DNA of 15,100 nt from Anammoximicrobium sp032229885 (GTDB lineage Bacteria; Planctomycetota; Planctomycetia; Pirellulales; Pirellulaceae), in assembly GCA_032229885.1 (NCBI GenBank), contig JAVYAJ010000138.1, forward strand, positions 1-15,100, in the 5' to 3' direction. Both the position numbers and the translations under genes were made by a program. This document shows positions 1 to 6,600 of this stretch, piece by piece. The stretch's first letter is position 1; each line of letters begins with the position of its first letter. The notes under the pieces are model-generated. The model ran no database searches and was not told the DNA's origin. It saw only the letters and a program-made list of their open reading frames with translations.

Positions 1-118
1 GCGACTCGACTGGCGTTGGGACCCTCAGCCCATGAGTTCCAAAACTTGAACGCAGCGTCAGGATTGCGAAAACACCGGGAAAACGCAGAGAATCTGTTGT
101 GCAGAATGGGATCGCACC

Positions 119-598
119 CTTGACAAGGTGCGTCGTGGCGAGCATCGGCGGCTGTCGCTGGACGACGACCATCGGTTGGCGAGGACCAAGTACGTCTGGC
201 TGACGAACCCGGACAATCTCAGCGAGAAACAGAAGGCTCTGTTTGAGGAAGTGTTTAGTCTGAAGTTGGATACCGGGAAGTCGTGGGAATACAAGGAAAT
301 GCTTCGGGATGTGTGGGAGCGCGATGACGCAGCTTCGGCCACGACCTACTTTAAGGAATGGTATCAACGGATGATTCACACAAAGCTGGAGCCGATGAAA
401 ACGGTTGCGCGGACGATCAAAGAACGATTCCCGCATATGGTCAGCTACTGCACCCATAAGATCACGAACGGCGTGGCCGAAGGGCTCAACAGCAAAATCA
501 TGTCGATCAAGCGACTGGTTGGTGGCTTCCGCAATCGGGAAAACTTCAAGACAGCCATCTTTTTCCACTGTGGTGGGCTCGATCTCTACCCACGATAA
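119..598 (+). pseudogene. ISL3-family transposase, C-terminal fragment
   Basis: This is the C-terminal part of a DDE transposase of the ISL3 family, which cuts and pastes its own insertion sequence. Family hallmarks visible in order are LDKVRR-GEHRRL, YVWLTNPDNLSEKQK, a WEYKEMLRDVW segment, IKERFPHMVSYCTHKITN, VAEGLNSKIMSIKR (with the conserved Glu near the end of the catalytic domain), GFRNRENFKTAIFFHCGGLDLYP and a TAA at 596. Full ISL3 transposases are about 400 residues; only about 160 remain. The frame stays open upstream of 119 as far as a stop at 47-49, but that stretch does not resemble the zinc-finger, HTH or early DDE parts of the family, so the 5' two thirds are missing. A GTG at 128 could be called as a start but would not give a functional enzyme. 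GC is visibly lower than in the giant gene downstream. The gene stops 12 bases before another transposase fragment on the opposite strand. Confidence 0.85.
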
Positions 599-609
599 TG
601 TCGGATGGA

Positions 610-786
610 CCGCGCACACGCAGCATGGACATCGTGCTCCAGCGGGCCAAAGTGCTCTGGATCCTCGGCCAAACGGTCCTTCCAAGCCGGCATAGCCGCG
701 GTCAGTTCCGCGCAACACCGTCCGGCCATTTCTTCGGGGCCCGTCACACGCGGCCCATTCGGTCCATCTACCTGAGCCTCTCCCAT
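610..786 (-). pseudogene. ISKra4-like transposase, N-terminal fragment
   Basis: About 59 residues starting MGEAQVDGPNGPRVTGPEEM and continuing through AELTAAMPAWKDRLAEDP, FGPLEHDVHAACAR. From memory, this resembles the N-terminus of planctomycete transposases of the ISKra4 group, in which a VTGPEE segment is followed by a charged helical stretch and then ARGADL. Here the similarity stops at Arg (codon 610-612) and the frame then reads into the end of the ISL3 fragment. The start at 786 is supported by AAGGAG nine bases upstream (796-801 on the plus strand). The fragment is too short to be active. It is not collinear with the ISKra4-like middle fragment at the right edge of the window, so it is a separate copy or a rearranged piece. 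The family assignment is from recalled homologues and could not be searched. Confidence 0.6.
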
Positions 787-792
787 GCTCTT

Positions 793-801
793 CCTCTCCT
801 T
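793..801 (-). promoter_or_regulatory. Shine-Dalgarno sequence for the transposase fragment
   Basis: Reading on the minus strand, AAGGAGAGG lies just upstream of the ATG at 786, with nine bases between the AAGGAG core and the start. This fixes the start of the truncated ISKra4-like reading frame and shows that its original 5' end is intact. Confidence 0.55.
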
Positions 802-930
802 AACGCCACCGGGCGTACGCCCTAGCGCGGCCAGCAGCCGCACCCAAACGAGGGCCGAGACATATTGAAGAGGACCATGAATCACACGAATAAAGACAAC
901 GCGTCTAACCGTTGTTCTTCATCCCCGCTA

Positions 931-957
931 TCCGTGTTCATCCGTGTTCATCCGTGG
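931..957. repeat. Short tandem repeat, 10-bp period (TCCGTGTTCA)
   Basis: TCCGTGTTCA occurs at 931-940 and again at 941-950, followed by TCCGTGG at 951-957. On the other strand this reads as the CACGGATGAA phrase that I recall seeing repeatedly in intergenic DNA of planctomycetes and some other phyla. A related single phrase (CATCCGTGTCCATCCG) appears near 1115-1131. Confidence 0.8.
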
Positions 958-960
958 CTC

Positions 961-1064
961 ACAGCGCTACTGCAAGCCCAACATGTAACCGTCCAACAAC
1001 TTAACGCTGTCGCTGCCTAAAAACATTGGCAACAATTTCACGATGTTTGAGGTTGGTAGTACAG
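961..1064 (+). repeat. 104-bp direct repeat, copy 1
   Basis: Aligns without gaps to 1280-1383 (offset 319) with about 12 mismatches by eye, roughly 88% identity. Shared blocks include ACAGCGCTAC, CAACAACTTAACGCTGTCG, CTGCCT, TTCACGATGTTTGAGGTT and AGTAGTACAG-like ends. Substitutions without indels suggest a duplication or a dispersed element that has aged. No open frame is conserved between the copies, so I do not regard it as coding. Confidence 0.85.
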
Positions 1065-1258
1065 AGGACACAGACCGTCAATATGGCTGCCCCGCTACGG
1101 CTGCTGGAAGCGCATCCGTGTCCATCCGCCGTGAATCGCCTGTCATGTCTCTCCCCGCTACGACGGGGCGCCGAAATCTCAGCGTCCTCAGTGTCTCCGC
1201 TGCTCCAAAACGTATTTTCATGCAGGCCGGCCAGTTCGTCCGCGCAAGGACGTCGATC

Positions 1259-1279
1259 AAACGCAGAGACGCAGAGGAC
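1259..1279. repeat. Short tandem repeat, 8-bp period (ACGCAGAG)
   Basis: ACGCAGAG occurs at 1261-1268 and 1269-1276 in tandem and continues as GACACAG. A related phrase in the opposite orientation (CTCAGCG, CTCAGTG, CTCCGCTG) lies at about 1179-1203. Such CAGAG-rich phrases are a recurrent class of intergenic repeat in several bacterial phyla (recalled, not searched). Confidence 0.65.
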
Positions 1280-1383
1280 ACAGCGCTACGGCAAGCACAA
1301 CATGTAACTCTTCAACAACTTAACGCTGTCGCTGCCTGAAGACATTGTCAAACAGTTCACGATGTTTGAGGTTAGTAGTACAG
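1280..1383 (+). repeat. 104-bp direct repeat, copy 2
   Basis: Second copy of the repeat at 961-1064. It begins directly after a CAGAG-type short repeat (ending CAGAGGACACAG), whereas copy 1 is followed at its 3' end by a similar CAGAGGACACAG phrase near 1062-1073. Thus the same short phrase sits at the inner edge of both copies. Confidence 0.85.
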
Positions 1384-1572
1384 GAGATCAGCATAGCCAA
1401 ACACCGGCTTCCCAACAGAGGCCAACGACATGATTCGGATTTCCTAAGTGGCGGCACAGCTAGCACTTATGGCGCGAAATGGGAACGCGTCCTTTGCGGC
1501 GTACGCCGGCGCAAGTATCATGGAAAATGCGGCCGAACTCCTCACATGCGGTTTCGCTGTGCGAGAAGTGCC

Positions 1573-3516
1573 ATGGGACCTGCGTCATGCGAATTGGGCG
1601 GCGGTGCCGGTTGGAGAGGGCGGACTGGAGACCGGAGCCCGCGCTCCGGCCGGCGGAAGAGGAAGCCGGCTGGATGGCAGCGGCGGCTGGTTTTCGAACC
1701 GCTGGAGCCGCGGCGCGTGTTGAACGGGGAGTCGCCGCACGGCCTGTACCCCGACGAGGTGTTTCCGGCCGTCGACAGCTACGCCGATTTGGCCACCGCC
1801 GATCTGAACCACGACGGAGCGCTGGACATCGTTACGGCGGGCGGCGGCACGGGCGGCTCGACGATTGCGGTTTCGCTGGGCCGCGGCGACGGCACCTTCA
1901 GCCCTCTGACGAAATACCCCGTCGGCTCGGCGCCAGAGGCCCTGGCGATTGGCGATCTGAACGGCGACACCCATCCCGATGTCGTGGTCGCCAACTATCT
2001 GTCCAGGTCGATCTCGGTCTTGCTCGGCGCTGGCGACGGGACGCTGAGGGCGCACGCCGCCTATGCCACGGGGGGAAAGCCGCGGAGCCTGGCCATCGCC
2101 GACCTGGACCGCGACGGGGCGGCCGACGTGGTGCTGGCCAGTGTCGAGGCAAGTTCCGGCTCGTACTACCGTCTGTCCGTGTTTCGCGGCCTGGGCGGCG
2201 GTGCGTTGGGAACTCCAACCGATTACGCCTTGCTCCGCAGTCCGACCGGGTTGGCGGCGGCCGACGTGAACGGAGACTTGTATCCCGACATCGTGCTCAC
2301 GCAGTACTTGGATTACGACAACTCCGCCTTGGCCGTCCTGTTGAACCGAAGCGACGGAACGCTGGACGCTGCGGCGGAGACCATCGTGCCGGGCTGGCTG
2401 TCCGCCGTCGCCGTGGGCGATCTGGATGCCGATGGCGATGCGGACCTAGTCCTGGGCAACGTCAAAGACCAGACGCTGGGCGTACGGCTGGGGCTCGGCG
2501 ACGGCACGTTTCCCTCGCACGTCAGCTATCGCACGGGACTGAACGCCGCCGGCGGTCTGCACGGGCAACGCTTGGTGCTGGCCGATCTGAACGCAGACAG
2601 CCGGCTCGACTTGGTCGTCGCCACGGACCAGGAAAACGCCGTCGCGGTGTTTCTCGGCTGCGGCGACGGCAGTCTCGCGCCGTTTGTCCAGTACCCTCAA
2701 GGCCAGTTCACCTCGGCGGTCGCCGTGGGCGACTTCAACGGGGACGGCGTGCCGGACATTGCCCGCGGGCACCACGACGGCGTCTTCACCTCGGTGCTGT
2801 TTGGCCGCGGCGATGGAAGCTTCATCGCCACGCCGGCGTATCCCAGCGGAGCCGGTTCCGGCGGCATTGTCTCCGCCGACCTGAACGGGGATCGGTTGGC
2901 CGACGTGGTCACGCTGGGCGGCGGCATTTTGTCGGTCCTCCTCCGCCGCGCCGACGGGAGCCTCGGTCCGGAGACGACGTACGCCGTCCCGCGTGGGAAC
3001 CTGCAATTGGCCGACTTGAACGGAGACGGACTGCCCGACATCGCGACGCAATGGAACCTGGACGTCTCGGTGCTGCTCAACCTCGGCGACGGTACGTTTG
3101 CCGAGAGGGCCGACTATACGACGACCGCGGAGTGTGCTCCGGTGCTGCTGGCCGACTTCAACGGCGACGGCGTGCCGGACATGGCGGCGGCGCACAAGTA
3201 CGACGCGGCGCTCGAGCTGTTCCTTGGGCGGGGTGATGGGACGTTCGCCAGCGCCGCAGTCCAACCGCTGATGGCCAGCCGGGCGATCGCCGCGGGAGAC
3301 CTGAATGGCGACGGCCACACCGACCTGCTGGCGACCGAGGGCGGGGCGTGGATGTGTTTCTGGGAAGCGGCGACGGCACGTTCCGCCGCGGGGCTGGCTA
3401 CCTGGGCTGGCGCGCCGTCGAGCATCTGGGCCTCGGCGACGTCAACGCTGACGGACGGCTCGACGCTGTGGTCGTCCACGACGGCTGGACGCCTACTAGT
3501 TCCGATTCGATACTGA
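1573..3516 (+). CDS. Fragment 1: LEPR N-terminus and FG-GAP/VCBS repeats 1-11
   Basis: Extracellular beta-propeller protein fragment. Residues 1-40 are basic (GRRKRKPAGWQRR) and lead into FEPLEPRRVL at residues 41-50, the LEPR-type motif seen near the N-terminus of many planctomycete exported giant proteins; there is no classical hydrophobic signal core. From about residue 71 there are eleven units of the pattern ADLNGDGxPDxVxA...SVLLGxGDGTFxxxxxY, each with a DxNxDG calcium-binding-type loop. The frame loses similarity at ATEGGA (about 3345) and runs out of frame to a stop at 3514-3516. I chose the ATG at 1573 because it is close before the LEPR motif; ATG 1546 is another option, and the longest frame begins in the upstream 104-bp repeat, which is unlikely. 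No strong Shine-Dalgarno sequence is visible. It is the 5' part of the disrupted gene. Confidence 0.7.
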   Translation: MGPASCELGGGAGWRGRTGDRSPRSGRRKRKPAGWQRRLVFEPLEPRRVLNGESPHGLYPDEVFPAVDSYADLATADLNHDGALDIVTAGGGTGGSTIAVSLGRGDGTFSPLTKYPVGSAPEALAIGDLNGDTHPDVVVANYLSRSISVLLGAGDGTLRAHAAYATGGKPRSLAIADLDRDGAADVVLASVEASSGSYYRLSVFRGLGGGALGTPTDYALLRSPTGLAAADVNGDLYPDIVLTQYLDYDNSALAVLLNRSDGTLDAAAETIVPGWLSAVAVGDLDADGDADLVLGNVKDQTLGVRLGLGDGTFPSHVSYRTGLNAAGGLHGQRLVLADLNADSRLDLVVATDQENAVAVFLGCGDGSLAPFVQYPQGQFTSAVAVGDFNGDGVPDIARGHHDGVFTSVLFGRGDGSFIATPAYPSGAGSGGIVSADLNGDRLADVVTLGGGILSVLLRRADGSLGPETTYAVPRGNLQLADLNGDGLPDIATQWNLDVSVLLNLGDGTFAERADYTTTAECAPVLLADFNGDGVPDMAAAHKYDAALELFLGRGDGTFASAAVQPLMASRAIAAGDLNGDGHTDLLATEGGAWMCFWEAATARSAAGLATWAGAPSSIWASATSTLTDGSTLWSSTTAGRLLVPIRY

Positions 3517-3533
3517 GGGTCCTGCTTGGGTAA
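3348..3533 (+). CDS. Fragment 2: FG-GAP repeat 12, between frameshift and stop
   Basis: A 61-codon stretch that continues the FG-GAP pattern in a frame shifted by -1 from fragment 1: VDVFLGSGDGTFRRGAGYLGW, then LGLGDVNADGRLDAVVVHDG and ILRVLLG, ending in TAA at 3531-3533. Immediately after the TAA the same frame reads GDGTF, exactly what should follow LLGx in this repeat family, so the TAA replaces one sense codon (CAA, AAA and GAA are single-base neighbours). It is not an independent gene: it has no start of its own and only completes the repeat unit interrupted near 3345. Confidence 0.7.
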   Translation: MDVFLGSGDGTFRRGAGYLGWRAVEHLGLGDVNADGRLDAVVVHDGWTPTSSDSILRVLLG

Positions 3534-3550
3534 GGCGACGGGACGTTTTG

Positions 3551-3614
3551 CGCTGGCGAGCCGGGAGGGAAAGACGAAAATCACCGGGGGGCTTACGCCG
3601 CCCCGTTCGCTGGT
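3551..3614. repeat. REP-like GC-rich palindrome inserted in the coding sequence
   Basis: Between GDGTF (ending 3548) and the resumed PRGMVLADVNGDG there are about 90 bases where roughly 36 are expected. The extra sequence contains GCTGGCGAGCCGGG, then CCGGGGGGC (3584-3592), loop TTAC, then GCCGCCCCG (3597-3605), a hairpin of about eight pairs with one bulged G, then TTCGCTGG. From memory this matches the style of dispersed planctomycete palindromes (an ACCGGGGGGC-TTAC-GCC core with GGCGAGCC/GGTTCGCC flanks). It is directly followed by a run of nine G (3615-3623). Exact ends are uncertain by several bases. Confidence 0.6.
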
Positions 3615-3646
3615 GGGGGGGGGCGTTGGACGCACCGCCGAGAGGG

Positions 3647-6600
3647 ATGGTCCTGGCGGACGTAAACGGCGACGGCGCGACGGATGCCTTGCTGGGCGAC
3701 GAGAGTCACGCAGAAGTCCATGTTTTTCTGGGCGGCAGCGACGGTCGGCTCCGCAAACACGCCAATTACCGGCCGGGGGTTTGGGTGATGGGCGTGGCGG
3801 TGGCGGATGCGGACGGAGACGGCATCGCGGATCTGCTGATGGCGAATGCCAACGCGACGGTGACGACCCTGCCAGGACTCGGCGACGGCACGTTCGCGCG
3901 GACGGTGGATTACGCGATCGGCGAGACGCCCCAGTCGGTCGCGTTGGCCGACCTGGACGGCGACGGGATCCTCGACTTGGTCGTGGGCAAGTCCCAGTAC
4001 GACTACACCGTGTCCGTGCTGCCGGGGCTGGGAAACGGCAAGTTCGGGGGCAGCATCGACTGGAGCGTCGGGGCGGCTCCGACCGTGGTGGCCGCTGCCG
4101 ATCTGGACGGCGACGGCAACCAGGACCTCGTGACGGCCAACCGCGAGCAGCGGACGTTTTCGGTTCTGCTGGGACACGGCGACAACACGTTCTCGGCTCC
4201 CGCGGCCTACGACGTCGCCGGAGCCCCGGCGGATCTGGTCGTGGCGGACCTGAATGGCGATCTCGTCCCGGACGTGGTCATCGTCAGCAACTACGAAAAT
4301 GCCAGCACGGCAGCCGTCAGTCCCGCGTCGATCTTTCTCGGCCGGGGTGATGGTACGTTCGGCGTCGAAGCCCGCTATCCGATCGGCAGCGGTTTGACTG
4401 CGGTAGCCGTGGCCGACGTGAACGGGGACCAGATCCCGGACCTGGCCGTGACAAGCCAAGGCAGCGACCAGCTTGTGTTGCTCGCCGGCTACGGCGACGG
4501 GACCTTCTGGCGGCAAGCGGCGTACGACGCGGGCGCGGATCCCAAGGCACTGGCCGCAGGTGACTTGAACGGCGACCAGTGGCCGGATTTCGCCGTTTCG
4601 CACAAGTCCGGGCTGTCGATCTTGCTGGGCCGCGCGGACGGCACGTTCGCGCCGGGCGTGACGTATGACGTGGCGAACAGCAACGTGGCCGTCGCCGACG
4701 TGACGGGCGACGGCCGGCTGGACGTCTTGGCCGCAGGGTACGGCCAGTTCATGGTCTTGCCGGGAGCGGGCGACGGAACGTTGGGGACCCCGGCCTCCTA
4801 TCGACTGAGCGCCGGCATTCTGCACGATCTGGCCCTGGGCGATCTGAACGGCGACCAGGCGCTCGATGTCGTCGCCGCGGCGACGGGCTATTTCTTTGGC
4901 GATGTTTCGGTGAGCCTGCACACAGGTCCTTGGCACGTGTCGCATCGGGCCGGCGCCGCTCCGGTGAACACGGTGCGGATCGAGTTCCCGCGCAGCATGG
5001 ACGCGAGCAGCTTCCAGCTTCCGGGCGGCGTGGCCAGTTTCACCGGGCCGCAGGGCGCCGTGGGCGTGACGGGGTTCCAGTGGCTGAACCGCACGACGCT
5101 GGAACTCGGCTTCGCGCCCCAAACCAAAGCCGGCGCGTACGAACTGGTCCCGGCCGCCGGTGTCCGCGACGCCTGGGGCCAGCCCATCGATCTGGACGGC
5201 GACGGCAGCGGCGGGGAAGCGGTCGACGATCAGTACCATGCGACCTTTGGCGTGGCTGCACCGCGGGTGCTCGCCCACGCGGTGACGGACGAGCTGACGG
5301 GTCCCGTCGCCGCGCTGCGGCTGACGTTCAGCACGGCGATGGATCCGACGTCGTTCCTGCCGGCCGACGTGGTCAGCTTCGTCGGCCCCGGCGGTCCGAT
5401 CGCGGTCAGCGGCTATCAGTGGCTCGGCCCGCAGACGCTAGAAATCGGCTTTCCGCCGCAGACAGCCGCGGGCTCGTACCGCCTGACACTCGGGGCGCAG
5501 GTGCTGGACGCGGGCGGCAATCCGCTGGACCAGGACCAGGACTGGCTGCCCGGCGAGACGGTGGACGATCAGTACACGGCCGGCTTCGTGATCCGCGGTC
5601 CGCGCGTTGTCGGCCACACGCCGGCCAGTCCCACCGCGGGACCGGTCGCTGCCGTCCAGTTGCGATTCGACCAGCCGATGAACCACGCGAGCTTCGACCT
5701 GGCGTCCGACATCGTCAGCTTCACCGGTCCGGGCGGCGCCGTCGCGGCGACGGGTTCCAGCTGGCTCGACAGCCAGACGCTGGAGATCCGCTTTGCCGCG
5801 CGGTCGGCAGCGGGCCAGTACCAGTTAGTGCTGGGACCGCAGGTGCTGGATGCGGAAGGCAACGCGTTGGACCAGGACCGCGACGGCCAGCCGGGCGAAA
5901 CGCTCGACGACCGGTACACGGCCTCGTTCCGGATCAGTTCCTACGTGTCCGGGACGATCGCTCAGAATACGATTTGGTCCGGCTTCGTTGCGGTCCGCGG
6001 GGCGGTCACGGTGGCCGCCGGCGCGACGCTCACCGTCCAGCCGGGCACGGTGGTCAAGTTCGCGACGTCGGCGGACGGGTACACCCACGGCCGCTTGACG
6101 GTCGCGGGCGCGATTCAGGTGCTCGGCACGGCCGCCCAGCCCGTCGTCTTTACTTCGATCCGCGACGACGCCGCGGGCGGGGACTCCGACGGCGACGGGG
6201 GGGCGAATCCGCCGCGGGCCGGCGATTGGGATTATCTGCGCCTGGCGTCCGCCGACGCTTCCAGCCGCCTGGATTACGCGGAGGTTCGCTATGCCGGCGG
6301 TTATCCGAGCGCCGCTCTGATGATTGCCGACAGCGCGCCGCGGATCGCACACGTCACCGTGCGGCACTCCGCCGGGCCGGGTGTCGAGTTGACCGGCACC
6401 GCCGCGCCGGAAATCAGCTACCTGACCGTCGCGGGCACGGCGGGCACCGCGGTGCGGGTCTGGCCTGGCTGTGCCGCCCGGCTGTCGCACGTCGTGGTCT
6501 CCGGCGTGCTCGGCACCGAGAGCACCACACCGGCCTATGGCGTCCAGACGCAGGGCCCCACCACGATCGATGACGTGCAGATCCGCGAGGTCCGCGGCTA

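Larger units (their letters stand above)
787..1572. other. Gene-free repeat-rich interval
   Basis: I see no convincing gene here. Several short frames are open, but they overlap each other, have repeat-derived sequence and no recognisable domain. The interval holds the 5' flank of the transposase fragment (787-about 885), a short tandem repeat (931-957), two copies of a 104-bp direct repeat (961-1064, 1280-1383) separated by 215 bp, CAGAG-type short repeats (around 1178-1203 and 1259-1279), and two 12-bp palindromes sharing GGCGTACGCC (811-822, 1497-1508). The promoter of the giant gene should lie in about 1384-1572, but I could not identify -35/-10 boxes with confidence. Confidence 0.6.
1783..4920 (+). 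repeat. Array of 21 FG-GAP/VCBS-type repeat units
   Basis: Counting the core ADLNGDGxxD motif by eye gives eleven units in fragment 1, one in fragment 2 and nine in fragment 3, 21 in total. Each unit is about 45-65 residues and normally ends in LLGxGDGTF followed by an aromatic and glycine-rich link. Family knowledge: such repeats are blades of calcium-dependent beta-propellers, commonly seven-bladed. Twenty-one would therefore fit three propellers; that division is inference. Confidence 0.75.

Noticed and set aside
985..1064. Possible integron attC site in the 104-bp repeat (GTCCAAC ... GTTGGTA)
   Set aside because: GTCCAAC fits the RYYYAAC core, but the partner does not fit GTTRRRY, the second copy lacks the first core, and no convincing attC hairpin or integrase is present.
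931..1279. CRISPR array
   Set aside because: The repeats have 8-10 bp periods without spacers, the 104-bp repeat has only two copies, and there are no cas genes.
1026..1339. Two overlapping plus-strand small ORFs (93 and 98 codons) in the repeat region
   Set aside because: They overlap in different frames across the direct and short-period repeats, and no frame is conserved between the two repeat copies.
1479..3236. Plus-strand 585-codon frame overlapping the LEPR/FG-GAP fragment
   Set aside because: Arg-rich out-of-frame translation of the FG-GAP repeats (GRR, RRR strings); a shadow of the real frame.
3526..4350. Frame-1 ORF beginning MGKATGRFALASREGKTKITGG
   Set aside because: Only its first codons read through the inserted palindrome; afterwards it is an Arg-rich shadow of the FG-GAP frame. 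It does not restore the gene.
4930..6573. Plus-strand 547-codon frame
   Set aside because: Out-of-frame translation of the Ig-like and beta-helix region, very Arg/Gly-rich and without a domain.
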